This document shows positions 53,871-62,239 of a stretch of DNA of 64,000 bases, in pieces. Position 1 is the first letter of the stretch; the number at the start of each line of letters is the position of its first letter. Made by a program: the position numbers and the translations under genes. The notes beneath the pieces are model-generated. The model was given only the letters and a program-made list of their open reading frames with translations, was not told the DNA's origin and did no database searches. Origin of the DNA: Streptomyces sp. NBC_00663 (GTDB lineage Bacteria > Actinomycetota > Actinomycetes > Streptomycetales > Streptomycetaceae); assembly GCF_036226885.1 (NCBI RefSeq), contig NZ_CP109027.1, positions 372,001 through 436,000 of the forward strand, read 5' to 3'.

Positions 53871-53909
53871 CACACCGATCGGCTCCCCTCACAGTAAACC
53901 GATCGGTTT
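53871..53909. promoter_or_regulatory. Paired TetR-type operator upstream of hydrolase
   Basis: ACACCGATCGGCTC (core 53875-53882) and AAACCGATCGGTTT (53896-53909), centres 24 bp apart, 62 bp before the hydrolase start. Confidence 0.8.
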
Positions 53910-53972
53910 CCAGGCGCAAGCCGACACGGTGCCCCCCAGCCCCGGAAGCGACCCCCCTAACTTGCACACAGG

Positions 53973-54011
53973 AAACCGATCTGTTTTCCTGAAGTGGAAA
54001 CAGATCGGTTT
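53973..54011. promoter_or_regulatory. Paired TetR-type operator upstream of MFS pump
   Basis: AAACCGATCTGTTT (53973-53986) and AAACAGATCGGTTT (53998-54011), centres 25 bp apart. The two 14-mers are exact reverse complements of each other, so the whole block is one large inverted repeat. Confidence 0.82.
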
Positions 54012-54053
54012 CCGACCGACAGTCGGCCCATGACCAGCAACCAAGGGGAAAAA

Positions 54054-55553
54054 GTGAGTACCACCATCGACCGCGGAGCGCCCGCCTCCGGGAAAACAGA
54101 CTCGGGCCGCCGCGGCTCACATGCCGTGCGCTGGTGGGTGCTCGTCGTGCTGGGTGTGGCGCAGCTCATGGTCACGCTCGATGCGACCGTCGTGAACATC
54201 GCGCTGCCCGAGGCGCAGCACGACCTCGGCTTCAGTGACGGCAGCCGGCAGTGGGTCATCACGGGCTACGCCTTGGCGTTCGGCAGCCTGCTGCTGCTCG
54301 GCGGCCGGCTCGGGGACCTGTTCGGCCGGCGTACGACGTTCGTGACCGGGCTGATCGGGTTCGCGGCCGCATCCGTCGTCGGCGGCGCGGCCGGCAGCTT
54401 CGAGGTCCTCGTCGCGGCCCGCGTGGCCCAGGGCCTGTTCGCCGCGCTGCTCGCGCCCGCGGCGCTCTCCCTGCTCAGCGTGACCTTCACCGACCCGGCC
54501 GAAAGGCCGAAGGCCTTCGGCATCTTCAGCGCGCTGTCCGGTGCGGGCGCCGCGGTCGGGCTCCTGCTCGGCGGCATGCTCACCGAGTGGGCGTCATGGC
54601 GCTGGGTGATGTACGTGAACGTCATCTTCGCGGGCGTCGCACTGGTCGGTGCACTGCTGTTGCTGGCCAAGCCCGTGGTCACCGAACGACCCAAGATCGA
54701 CCTTCCCGGCACGGTCGTGGTGAGCGCCGCGCTGTTCGGCATCGTCTACGGGTTCGCGCACGTCGAATCCACCAGCTGGACCGACCCGGTCGCCCTCGGC
54801 TCCATGATCAGCGGCGTGGTGCTGCTCGCGGTGTTCGCCTGGCTGGAGCTCAGGGTCGCGCATCCGCTGCTGCCGCTGCGTGTCGTGCTGGACCGGACCC
54901 GGGGCGGTTCGTTCCTGGCCGTGTTCGTCCTGGGCATGGGAATGTTCTCGATCTTCCTCTTCCTGACCTATTACCTGGAGGCCAGCATCGGCTACTCGCC
55001 GATCAAGGCCGGGCTGGCCTTCCTGCCGATGGTCGGCGGCATCGTCGCCGCATCGACCACGGTGCCTTCACTGCTGCTGCCCAGGGTCGGCCCGAAGATC
55101 GTGGTCACCGCCGGCTTCCTGGTCTCCGCGTCCGGCATGGCCCTGCTGACCCGGCTCACGTTGGACAGCACCTACGCCGCGCACATCATGCCGGGCATGA
55201 TCCTGCTGGGCCTCGGCATCGGCGCGGTGATGACCACCTCGTTCCAGGGCGCGACCGCGGGCGTGCACCACGAGGACGCGGGCGTCGCCTCGGCACTGAT
55301 CAACACCAGCCAGCAGGTCGGCGGCTCGATCAGCACCGCACTGCTGACCACCGTCGCCTCATCCGCCGCGACCGACTACCTGTCCTCCCACAAGCCCAGC
55401 GCACTGACCGCGGCACAGGCCGGGGTCGAGAGCTACACGGCCACCCTGGCGTGGGGCGCCGGGATCTTCGTGGTCGGTGCGGTGCTCACGGCGTTCCTGA
55501 TGCCGAATCGGGCTCTGGCGCCGTCGGAGGGCGAGCCTGTGATCGCCCACTGA
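54054..55553 (+). CDS. MFS drug efflux transporter, DHA2 (14-TM) type
   Basis: 499-residue EmrB/QacA-like exporter. Helix 1 motif D1 is LMVTLDATVVNIALP, motif A is GRLGDLFGRRTTFV, and motif C is GAGAAVGLLLGGMLTE. About 14 hydrophobic helices are seen. GTG 54054 is chosen because AAGGGGAA stands 8 bp before it; ATG 54030 is in frame but lacks an RBS and lies close to the operator pair. Part of the dispersed TetR regulon and divergent from the hydrolase gene. Likely removes the compound that the regulon senses. Confidence 0.94.
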   Translation: MSTTIDRGAPASGKTDSGRRGSHAVRWWVLVVLGVAQLMVTLDATVVNIALPEAQHDLGFSDGSRQWVITGYALAFGSLLLLGGRLGDLFGRRTTFVTGLIGFAAASVVGGAAGSFEVLVAARVAQGLFAALLAPAALSLLSVTFTDPAERPKAFGIFSALSGAGAAVGLLLGGMLTEWASWRWVMYVNVIFAGVALVGALLLLAKPVVTERPKIDLPGTVVVSAALFGIVYGFAHVESTSWTDPVALGSMISGVVLLAVFAWLELRVAHPLLPLRVVLDRTRGGSFLAVFVLGMGMFSIFLFLTYYLEASIGYSPIKAGLAFLPMVGGIVAASTTVPSLLLPRVGPKIVVTAGFLVSASGMALLTRLTLDSTYAAHIMPGMILLGLGIGAVMTTSFQGATAGVHHEDAGVASALINTSQQVGGSISTALLTTVASSAATDYLSSHKPSALTAAQAGVESYTATLAWGAGIFVVGAVLTAFLMPNRALAPSEGEPVIAH

Positions 55554-55607
55554 CCCGGAGACCGCGATGGGGGTGCCGACGTCCGGTCGCACCCCCGTCA
55601 ACACCGT

Positions 55608-55634
55608 AAACCGATCGTTTTCCAATCGGTCGAA
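55608..55634. promoter_or_regulatory. Degenerate TetR-type operator upstream of tetR
   Basis: AAACCGATCGTTTT (55608-55621; one G fewer than the consensus), then AATCGGTCGAAAT (55624-55636). It lies 33 bp before the tetR start and overlaps the probable promoter (GAGTTAGCCTC as -10 region). Confidence 0.65.
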
Positions 55635-55653
55635 ATCGAGTTAGCCTCGCCAT

Positions 55654-56223
55654 ATGACCACCGAAGCAATGCCGGGCTCCCGAGAGCGTCTGCTGGAGGC
55701 AGCGGCCACGCTCACCTACCGCGAAGGCGTCAACATCGGCGTCGACGCGCTGTGCAAGGCGGCGGGGGTGTCCAAGCGCTCCATGTACAAGCTGTTCGAG
55801 AGCAAGGGCGACCTGCTGGCGGCGAGCCTTGAGGAACGCTCCTCCGCCTATGTGGCGGCACTCCTGCCCGCGGCGGACGACAACCGTCCGCCCCGCGAGC
55901 GGATCCTGCACGTCTTCGAACAGGCGGAGGCACAGGCGGGCACGCCGGACTTCCAGGGCTGCCGGTACCTCGTCGTGCAGATCGAACTCAAGGACCCGAC
56001 CCACCCCGCGAGCCAGGTCGCCCATCGGGTCAAGGAGACCCTGACGGCCTTCTTCCGCACCGAGGCCGCACAGGGCGGAGCGAGCGACCCGGACCTGCTG
56101 GCCCGGCAGCTGATCCTGGTCTTCGACGGCGCCAGCGCCCGCGCGGGAATCAAAGCCGACACGCAGGCAGGGCTGACCGCCCCCACCGTGACCGCCCTGC
56201 TCGACGCGGCGGACATGCGCTGA
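55654..56223 (+). CDS. TetR-family regulator (paralogue of 57558-58127)
   Basis: 189-residue TetR regulator. HTH: LLEAAATLTYREGVNIGVDA, LCKAAGVSKRSMYKLFESKG. The C-terminal domain has GCRYLVVQIELKDPTHPAS and LLARQLILVFDGASARAG. It is about three-quarters identical by eye to the TetR at 57558-58127, including length, so one arose from the other by duplication. A degenerate operator lies before it. It is probably one of the repressors binding the AAACCGATCGGTTT sites. Confidence 0.93.
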   Translation: MTTEAMPGSRERLLEAAATLTYREGVNIGVDALCKAAGVSKRSMYKLFESKGDLLAASLEERSSAYVAALLPAADDNRPPRERILHVFEQAEAQAGTPDFQGCRYLVVQIELKDPTHPASQVAHRVKETLTAFFRTEAAQGGASDPDLLARQLILVFDGASARAGIKADTQAGLTAPTVTALLDAADMR

Positions 56224-56258
56224 CCGTCACCTGGGCCCGCACGGGCACTTGCGCGCGA

Positions 56259-56295
56259 AAACCGATCGGTTTACGGTGGTGAAACTGATCGGTTT
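56259..56295. promoter_or_regulatory. Paired TetR-type operator upstream of 4Fe-4S gene
   Basis: AAACCGATCGGTTT (56259-56272) and AAACTGATCGGTTT (56282-56295), centres 23 bp apart, about 47 bp before the start. It has the same layout as the pair at 5825-5861. Confidence 0.82.
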
Positions 56296-56341
56296 TCCGC
56301 CGGTGGCGGCGAGCCTCGTACCCGCATCCCCAGGAGCACGG

Positions 56342-57466
56342 ATGACTGCCGCGCGCGACACCGAGGGGCGCCCCACCCCTCCCCGGCTTCCGGCGAAGCT
56401 GGCGGCCCACCCGTCCGTACGGGCCGTACTCGCCCGGCGCGGGACCGGTGAGGCGCGCCGACCCCCCGCGGTGATCGACGCGGACTGGCTGCGCGAGTTG
56501 TGCCTGGCCGCCGGGGCGGACGACATGGCCGCGGTCAGCCTGGACCATCCCGACCTGGCCGGCGAGCGCGAGCACGCCCGGTCCGCGCTGCCCGGCACCC
56601 GCACCCTCATCACGATGGCGGTCCGGATGAACCGCGACAACTGCCGCTCCCCCGCCCGCAGCGTGGCCAACCAGGAGTTCCACCAGACCGACGAGCAGGC
56701 CAACCACGCCGCCCGCAGCGTCACCCGGGCGCTCCAGGATGCCGGCTACCGCGCGCTCAACCCCTCCGTCGGATTCCCCCAGGAGATGGACCACTTTCCC
56801 AGCGAGCGGATCTGGGTGGTGGCCCACAAGACGGTCGCGGTGGCCGCCGGTCTCGGCGTGATGGGCCTGCACCGCAACGTCATCCACCCGAAGTTCGGCA
56901 GCTTCGTCCTGCTCGTGACCGTCCTGGTCGACGCGGAGGTGAGCGCGTACGGGCAGGCGCTGGACTACAACCCGTGCATCGACTGCAAGTTGTGCGTCGC
57001 CGCCTGCCCGGTCGGCGCCATCGCCAAGGACGGCGCCTTCGACGCACTGGCCTGCACCACGCACAACTACCGCGAGTTCATGAGCGGGTTCACCGACTGG
57101 GCGCAGACCGTGGCCGACAGCGAGGACGCGGCCGACTACCGCTCCCGGGTCACCGATTCCGAGAGCGCCTCCATGTGGCAGAGCCTGTCCTCGCCCCCCG
57201 GCTACAAGTCCGGCTACTGCCTCGCCGTCTGTCCCGCCGGAGAAGATGTCCTCGGCCCCTACCTGGACGACCGGAAGAGCTTCATGGACACCGTGCTGCG
57301 TCCGCTCCAGGACAAGAAGGAGACCCTGTACGTCCTGCCGGGCTCCCCCGCGCAGGAGTACGCCCGGCGCCGCTTCCCCCACAAGCCCGTCAAGGAGGTC
57401 ACCGGCGGCTGGCATCCTCCGGAGCGGCGCTCCGCGTCCGGCGACCGAGAGACACGTACGTCATGA
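56342..57466 (+). CDS. Double-cluster 4Fe-4S protein (QueG/reductive-dehalogenase-like)
   Basis: 374 residues from ATG 56342 behind AGGAG. Two iron-sulfur motifs are visible: CIDCKLCVAACPVGAI near residue 212 and a second, CLAVCPAGEDVLGPY, near 295, giving the CxxCxxCxxxCP plus CxxxCP pattern of QueG/RdhA-type proteins. The N-terminal part (GADDMAAVSLDHPDLAGERE) resembles the cobalamin-domain side of QueG, but the cobalamin site is not certain. Soluble: no Tat signal is present. Possible roles are reductive detoxification of a xenobiotic or electron transfer. Sits between two tetR paralogues. Confidence 0.85.
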   Translation: MTAARDTEGRPTPPRLPAKLAAHPSVRAVLARRGTGEARRPPAVIDADWLRELCLAAGADDMAAVSLDHPDLAGEREHARSALPGTRTLITMAVRMNRDNCRSPARSVANQEFHQTDEQANHAARSVTRALQDAGYRALNPSVGFPQEMDHFPSERIWVVAHKTVAVAAGLGVMGLHRNVIHPKFGSFVLLVTVLVDAEVSAYGQALDYNPCIDCKLCVAACPVGAIAKDGAFDALACTTHNYREFMSGFTDWAQTVADSEDAADYRSRVTDSESASMWQSLSSPPGYKSGYCLAVCPAGEDVLGPYLDDRKSFMDTVLRPLQDKKETLYVLPGSPAQEYARRRFPHKPVKEVTGGWHPPERRSASGDRETRTS

Positions 57467-57511
57467 GGTCACTCGGGGTGGGCCATTGCTCCGCACCCCA
57501 AAGCTCCCCGA

Positions 57512-57525
57512 AAACCGGTCGGTTT
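57512..57525. promoter_or_regulatory. Single TetR-type operator upstream of second tetR
   Basis: AAACCGGTCGGTTT, 32 bp before the tetR start. The downstream AGGTTAACCT palindrome (57542-57551) coincides with the likely -10 region (compare GAGTTAGCCTC before the paralogue). Confidence 0.68.
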
Positions 57526-57557
57526 TCGTTTTGTCCACGCCAGGTTAACCTCACGAC

Positions 57558-58127
57558 ATGAGCACCGAAATGAAACTGAGCCCCAGGGAGCGCCTGCTGG
57601 AGGCGGCGGCCACGCTCACCTATCGAGACGGCGTCAACATCGGCGTCGAGGCGCTGTGCAAGGCGGCGGGAGTGTCGAAGCGCTCCATGTACCAGCTGTT
57701 CGAAAGCAAGGACGAACTCCTGGCAGCGAGCCTGAAGGAGCGCGCCGCCGGCTATGTGGCGACTCTCCTGCCCGCGGCGGACGCCGGTCAGTCGCCACGC
57801 GAGCGGATCCTGCATGTCTTCGAGCAGATGGAATCGCATGCGGGAGCACCCGAGTTCCGGGGCTGTCGGTATCTGGCCGTGCAGGTCGAGCTCAAGGACC
57901 AGAGCCACCCGGCGAGCCGCGTGGCCCACCAGGTCAAGGCGAATCTGACGGCCTTCTTCCGCGCCGAGGCCGAGCAGGGCGGGGCAGACGATCCGGATCT
58001 GCTGGCCCGGCAGCTCAGCCTGGTCTTCGACGGCGCGAGCGCCCGTGCGGGGATTCAGGCCGACAACCTCAGCGGGCTCGTCGCGCCCACCGTGGCCACC
58101 CTGCTCGACGCGGCAGGCGTGCGCTGA
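57558..58127 (+). CDS. TetR-family regulator (paralogue of 55654-56223)
   Basis: 189-residue TetR regulator. HTH: LLEAAATLTYRDGVNIGVEA, LCKAAGVSKRSMYQLFESKD. C-terminal end: DGASARAGIQADNLSGLVAP. It is highly similar throughout to the tetR at 55654 and is the source-like match for the scrap at 5433-5530. A single operator precedes it, consistent with autoregulation. Its stop is only 24 bp from the stop of the converging third tetR. Confidence 0.93.
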   Translation: MSTEMKLSPRERLLEAAATLTYRDGVNIGVEALCKAAGVSKRSMYQLFESKDELLAASLKERAAGYVATLLPAADAGQSPRERILHVFEQMESHAGAPEFRGCRYLAVQVELKDQSHPASRVAHQVKANLTAFFRAEAEQGGADDPDLLARQLSLVFDGASARAGIQADNLSGLVAPTVATLLDAAGVR

Positions 58128-58151
58128 CGCATCGCCGTTCGAAGCGCCCCG

Positions 58152-58676
58152 TCACCTCCCGGTGTTCACCGGAAGCCCGATGGCCGTGAGCGTGTTGCCG
58201 AGCATGCCGCAGGCGAAGAAGCTCGCGGTCATCTCGGCATCAGCGCCCAGCGACAGGTGCACGGTTTCCCAGATGCTCGTCCAGCCGGCCCGGACGGCTT
58301 CACCGATCAGGTCATCGCCCTCCCCCTCGGCGGCCGCCACGGTGACGTATCCCTGCATCTGCATCAGGAGCGTTTCAGGACTCGTCGCGATCAGCCGCAC
58401 ATAGGCGTCCGCCATCACCTGGCGCGCCCGCTCGCCCCGCTCCACCCCGTCGGCCGCTCTCTCGAAAGCCGAGCGAGTGTCCTCCGCGCTCCGCCGCAGG
58501 GCGGCGACGAAGATCGCCTTCTTGTCCGGGAAGAGCCGGAAGAGATACGGCTGCTTGACCCCGACCCGCTCGGCGATCGCGGCGGTGGTGGTACCGCGGT
58601 AGCCGGCGATCGCGAACTCGGCGATGGCCGCGCGAATGACGCTCTCACGCCGCTCCTGCGCACTGATGCCGCCCAT
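58152..58676 (-). CDS. TetR-family regulator (third, convergent)
   Basis: 174-residue TetR regulator of a different subgroup. HTH: RRESVIRAAIAEFAIAGYRG, TTTAAIAERVGVKQPYLFRL with FPDKK. C-terminal part: TSPETLLMQMQGYVTVAAAE. It is the intact relative of the broken tetR at 5051-5409. No AAACCGATCGGTTT-type operator is found directly upstream, unlike the remnant copy, which faces one. ATG 58676 is followed by MGGISAQE. Confidence 0.93.
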   Translation of the reverse strand: MGGISAQERRESVIRAAIAEFAIAGYRGTTTAAIAERVGVKQPYLFRLFPDKKAIFVAALRRSAEDTRSAFERAADGVERGERARQVMADAYVRLIATSPETLLMQMQGYVTVAAAEGEGDDLIGEAVRAGWTSIWETVHLSLGADAEMTASFFACGMLGNTLTAIGLPVNTGR

Positions 58677-58724
58677 GACCCCATCCTCTGCTTTGACTGC
58701 CGGCCGACACCACGGAAAGCGAAA

Positions 58725-58751
58725 GGGTCCGCCGACTCCGTCGGAGGACCC
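58725..58751 (-). terminator. Hairpin after the DUF1330-like gene
   Basis: GGGTCCGCCGAC (58725-58736) and GTCGGAGGACCC (58740-58751), one mismatch, loop TCC, just past the minus-strand stop at 58768. It separates that operon from the tetR gene. Confidence 0.8.
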
Positions 58752-58767
58752 TCACGAAAGACCGAGG

Positions 58768-59139
58768 CTAAGGCTTGAGCACTGCCAGTACGTCGTCGAG
58801 CGAAACGCCGGTGGGGTCACTCATGTCGGAACCGTCGAACGTCTGCCAGATGTAGGACGCGGTGCCGCTCTCCCGCAGCGGGTGCAGGTCGGCCAGTTCC
58901 GGATCGTCCCGGAAGCTGTTGAACGCTTCTTCGGAGTCCCATTCGACGAGGAACAGCACCTGGCGCGGCGTGAGGTCACCGACGACGTTGTCCCGGAAGC
59001 GGCCGAACGCCACCATTCGACCGCCGTACTTTGGAGCCACTTCGGGCAAGCGGCTGAAATACGCGAGGTATTTCTCCAGGTCGACCACGTCGAACATGTT
59101 CAGAGCGTAGAAGTTCTTCTGATCTGAATTGGCACTCAT
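58768..59139 (-). CDS. DUF1330-like small alpha/beta protein
   Basis: 123-residue ferredoxin-like fold protein. It shows FYALNMFDVVDLEKYLAYFS, YGGRMVAFGRFRDN and RQVLFLVEWDSEEAFNSFRD, which resemble DUF1330/stress-responsive dimeric alpha-beta-barrel proteins. ATG 59139 (MSANSDQKNFYA) is favoured by GGAGAG over GTG 59145. It is 57 bp downstream of the SDR gene on the same strand and thus in the operator-controlled operon. Function unknown. Confidence 0.82.
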   Translation of the reverse strand: MSANSDQKNFYALNMFDVVDLEKYLAYFSRLPEVAPKYGGRMVAFGRFRDNVVGDLTPRQVLFLVEWDSEEAFNSFRDDPELADLHPLRESGTASYIWQTFDGSDMSDPTGVSLDDVLAVLKP

Positions 59140-59196
59140 TGTCACTGCTCTCCAGTCGCGGGAATCCGGTGTCCGGCGCTCCAGGCGGGCGCGAGG

Positions 59197-59892
59197 TCAG
59201 AGCTGGGGGTACAGCGCGGCCAGGTCGCCGGCCAGGCCCGCCTTGACCTGCCGGGAGATGTCGTCGGCGAGCACCTCGTACGCGCCGGCCTCCACCCCGT
59301 CGAGGGCGAGGGCGGCGACGTCACGCGGGACGGACTTGGGCGCCTCGACCCCGGCCGCGAGGTCGGTGTCGACGTAGCCGACGTGCAGTCCGGTGACGGA
59401 GATGCCGCGCGGCTGGAGTTCGAGGCGCAGGGAGTTGGTCTGTGACCACAGGGCCGCCTTGGAGGCGCTGTAGGAACCGCCGAGCGCGAGCCAGGACAGC
59501 ACGGAGTGCACGTTCAGCAGGTGGCCGCCGCCGTTGCGTTCGATGACCGGCACGAAGGCGCGGGCGACGAGCAGCGGGCCGTAGAAGTTGGTCTCGAACT
59601 CCCGGCGTATGTCGTCGACCGGGGAGTCGAGGAAGGACGCGCCGACCGAGGCACCGGCGTTGTTGATCAGCACGGTGACGTCCTGCGCCTGCGCGGCGGC
59701 GGCTGCCACGGAGGCCGGGTCGGTGACCTCCAGCGCCACCGGGACCGCGTCGGGGTGCGTCACCGTGCGCGGGTCGCGGGCCGTGGCGTAGACCTTGCCG
59801 GCACCGCGCGCGTACAGCTCCTCCACCAGCGCCTTGCCGATGCCGCGGCTGCCGCCGGTGACGAGGACGTTCGCGCCCTTCAAAACAGTCAT
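59197..59892 (-). CDS. Short-chain dehydrogenase/reductase (TetR-regulon member)
   Basis: 231-residue SDR. Cofactor motif TGGSRGIGKAL, NNAGASVGA, and catalytic YSASKAALWS are all present. It is shorter than the SDR at 4149-4958 and only moderately similar. First gene of a two-gene operon with the DUF1330-like gene. A perfect operator pair (59913-59950) lies directly upstream. Probably reduces or oxidises a toxic aldehyde, ketone or alcohol; substrate unknown. Confidence 0.93.
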   Translation of the reverse strand: MTVLKGANVLVTGGSRGIGKALVEELYARGAGKVYATARDPRTVTHPDAVPVALEVTDPASVAAAAAQAQDVTVLINNAGASVGASFLDSPVDDIRREFETNFYGPLLVARAFVPVIERNGGGHLLNVHSVLSWLALGGSYSASKAALWSQTNSLRLELQPRGISVTGLHVGYVDTDLAAGVEAPKSVPRDVAALALDGVEAGAYEVLADDISRQVKAGLAGDLAALYPQL

Positions 59893-59912
59893 GACTCTCT
59901 CCGGAGAATTAG

Positions 59913-59950
59913 AAACCGATCGGTTTCAAGAAGAGTAAACCGATCGGTTT
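59913..59950. promoter_or_regulatory. Paired TetR-type operator upstream of SDR operon
   Basis: Two perfect AAACCGATCGGTTT copies (59913-59926 and 59937-59950), centres 24 bp apart, 20 bp before the SDR start. This is the cleanest pair in the window. Confidence 0.85.
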
Positions 59951-60017
59951 CATGACGCAAGCGCGGGTCGACGGATCGGCGGCCCCGCCCTCACCTGCGT
60001 GCGGGGGGGGGCAGAGT

Positions 60018-61937
60018 TCAGCTCCGGGCGGCCACGGCTGCCGCCGCGGCGGCCAGGATGCGGTGCAGAACGGGGACCGGGATCGCCGGGTTGGTGACCG
60101 CCGTGCGTGCGGTGTCGCGGTCGTGCAGGAGCCCGGCCAGGACGCGGGCCGGCAGCCGCGGACTGCGCACCGCGGTGTCGCGGACGTGGGCCGCCGGATC
60201 GTTGAGCAGCCGTACCGCGTCCTGCGGTGACAGTCGGGGGTCCTCAGCCGCGCGGCGGCGCACCTCGGCTTCGGGATCCCGGGCCAGGCGGGCGACGTCG
60301 GCCGCGGTGGACCGCGGGTCGTCCAGGGCCAGGCGGCGCATCCGCCCGCTGTGGTCGGTGAGGTGGCGGAGCAGGCCCTCGCGCGGGAAGTTGGGGTGGT
60401 TGCGGGGCCGGCCGGGGTGGCTGAAGCTGCCGTCCCACCAGCGCCAGACGTCCAGCAGCATGTCGGCCGGCGCGTCCTCGCACGACTCGGCGAGGAACAG
60501 GCGGACCACCCGGTCCTCGTCCCGCGCCAGCCGCGCCACGACATCCGGCGGGAGGTGGCGGGCGCGGGCCACACTGCGGCGGACGAGCGGGTGGGACGAC
60601 GCGGCGAGACGGCGCATCGCGTCGGCGTCGCCGTGCAGGTCCTCGACCCAGGCGAGGGTGCGCGACATCGACGTCGGGTCGAAGTCGTGGCGCACCGCGG
60701 CACGTTGCTCCTCGGTGAGGTCGCGGCGCTGCGCCACCGCGGCGCGGATCTCGTCCTGCGGGTCCTGCGCCAGTACGGCGACGCCGTGCGCACCCAGGGC
60801 CGGATTGGCGGCCAGCGCCCGACGTGCCTCCACGTCCCCGTCCCGCACCAGCTCTGCCTCCAACTCGGGCTCCAGGCAGCACCGTTCGAGCGCCCGTCGC
60901 GGGTCGGGCAGGCCGGCGAAGACCTCGCGGGGCATGGGTACGGCGGTGTGGTGGGCGAGCAGCGCGGTCGTTCGTACCGCGTCGTCGGTGTCGGCCAGCA
61001 GCCGCTCCCGCAGCGGCGCGGCGAGGTCCTGCCACCGGGCACATGCCGCCGCCCGCACCCGGGCATCGGGGTCGGTGGCGAGATCGGGGAGGTGTCGTGC
61101 GGGGAGTTCCGGGAGTTCGGCGGCTTCGGCACGGGACGGGCCGGCGAGGAGGTCGTCGTACACGTCCTCGGGGAGTTCGGCGCCCCAGCGGCAGGCGTGC
61201 TCCGCCCACAGCACGCGTCGGCTCGGTGACGGCTCGGCGCGCACCACGCTTACCCACTGATCGGAGGTGAGCTTGGGGCGGAAGGTGTCGGCGGGCCTTG
61301 ACCGCACGCGCGGATCGGAGTGCGCCACGGCGGCGTCGAGGACGGCGGGCCTGTCGCAGCCGTGGAGGAAGCCGTCCTCCACGTCCAGCAGGCGGATCAG
61401 GAGTTCGTCCGGCGCGGCGGGGTTGGACCCGATCCCCTCCGCCCAGTGCAGGGGCCAGGCATGCCGTCCGGGCACTGCCGCCCATATCTCGGCGCGCTCT
61501 GTCTCCGTCTCGCGGCCGGCGGCCTCGGCGGCCTCCTCCAGGCGCTCCGGCAGTCGGTCGAGGGCCGTCACCCGAGGCCCGTCCGTGCCGGGCACCGCCG
61601 CCAGCAGCACCTGTCCGTCGAGGGAGAGCGCCACGAACCCCGGGTCGCCGGACAACTCCGGCGCCCCGCCGCCGGTCTGCCGGACGCGGGTCCACCAGGA
61701 GTCGTTGCCGCCGATCCGGTGCCCGTGGACGGCCACGAGGAATTCGCCGTCGCCCCCGGAAAGACCGCGCCACCAGGCGGCATCGAGCCCTTCCCGGGCA
61801 CCGCCGTCCGGCGCCGCGGTGCCCCGCGCGATCCGCCAGGCGGCCTCCGGCGGGAACAGGCTGCCCGGGCGCACCTCCTCGACGACCGTGAGTCCGGCGT
61901 GTGTCAGTAGTTCCTGGAGTTTCCCTCGGCGCTGCAC
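60018..61937 (-). CDS. Large repeat protein (leucine-rich-repeat-variant/HEAT-like)
   Basis: About 639 residues from GTG 61937 (VQRRGKLQELLTHAGLTVVE). The open frame continues to 62372, but the extra part is Arg/Pro-rich and reads like non-coding sequence. The N-terminal third is a beta-rich domain (about 60-190). Residues ~250-639 are many short helical repeats with LARDPEAEVRRRAAEDPRLS, LLNDPAAHVRDTAV and ALAANPALG motifs, typical of leucine-rich-repeat-variant proteins (often labelled PE-PGRS-like in Streptomyces). A protein-interaction scaffold is likely. A G9 run (60003-60011) follows its stop. Confidence 0.82.
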   Translation of the reverse strand: MQRRGKLQELLTHAGLTVVEEVRPGSLFPPEAAWRIARGTAAPDGGAREGLDAAWWRGLSGGDGEFLVAVHGHRIGGNDSWWTRVRQTGGGAPELSGDPGFVALSLDGQVLLAAVPGTDGPRVTALDRLPERLEEAAEAAGRETETERAEIWAAVPGRHAWPLHWAEGIGSNPAAPDELLIRLLDVEDGFLHGCDRPAVLDAAVAHSDPRVRSRPADTFRPKLTSDQWVSVVRAEPSPSRRVLWAEHACRWGAELPEDVYDDLLAGPSRAEAAELPELPARHLPDLATDPDARVRAAACARWQDLAAPLRERLLADTDDAVRTTALLAHHTAVPMPREVFAGLPDPRRALERCCLEPELEAELVRDGDVEARRALAANPALGAHGVAVLAQDPQDEIRAAVAQRRDLTEEQRAAVRHDFDPTSMSRTLAWVEDLHGDADAMRRLAASSHPLVRRSVARARHLPPDVVARLARDEDRVVRLFLAESCEDAPADMLLDVWRWWDGSFSHPGRPRNHPNFPREGLLRHLTDHSGRMRRLALDDPRSTAADVARLARDPEAEVRRRAAEDPRLSPQDAVRLLNDPAAHVRDTAVRSPRLPARVLAGLLHDRDTARTAVTNPAIPVPVLHRILAAAAAAVAARS

Positions 61938-61993
61938 GCGGTCATGATCCCCGGCGGCTCGCGAGGCGACAAGGCCCGCAGACCGGGCCTCAC

Positions 61994-62149
61994 CGGCTCT
62001 CGCTCGCGTACCACCGGGCCGACGCTGCGACGGCCGTGCGGACCCTCCTCGACCTGCCCGAGCCACCCGCCGCGGTGTTCTGCTGCGCCGACGCGACGGC
62101 CGAGGTCGCCCCGCACGCCGTACGGCCACGGCGTCTGTCCGTGCCGGTC
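61994..62149 (+). pseudogene. Possible LacI-family regulator scrap
   Basis: The stretch YHRADAATAVRTLLDLPEPP, then AAVFCCADATAEVA, resembles the sugar-binding part of LacI regulators (the DGRAA...LLALPDPPTAVFAANDAMALG region). Only about 50 codons, no start, no HTH. Other readings cannot be excluded. Confidence 0.4.
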
Positions 62150-62175
62150 CCGGTGAGGCGCTGCCGAGGGGAACG

Positions 62176-62221
62176 GATTCGGGGTTCAGGCGCCCTGTGC
62201 GGGTGGCCTGAACCCCGAGTC
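62176..62221. terminator. Bidirectional hairpin between LacI scrap and secreted-protein gene
   Basis: GATTCGGGGTTCAGGC (62176-62191) pairs with GCCTGAACCCCGAGTC (62206-62221), with one mismatch. It lies 19 bp past the minus-strand stop at 62240. Confidence 0.82.
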
Positions 62222-62239
62222 GTAGGCCGATCAGATGGC

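Noticed and set aside
60003..60011. A run of nine G residues after the repeat-protein gene
   Set aside because: It could be a slippage hotspot or a sequencing artefact, but it lies outside any coding region and has no evident function.
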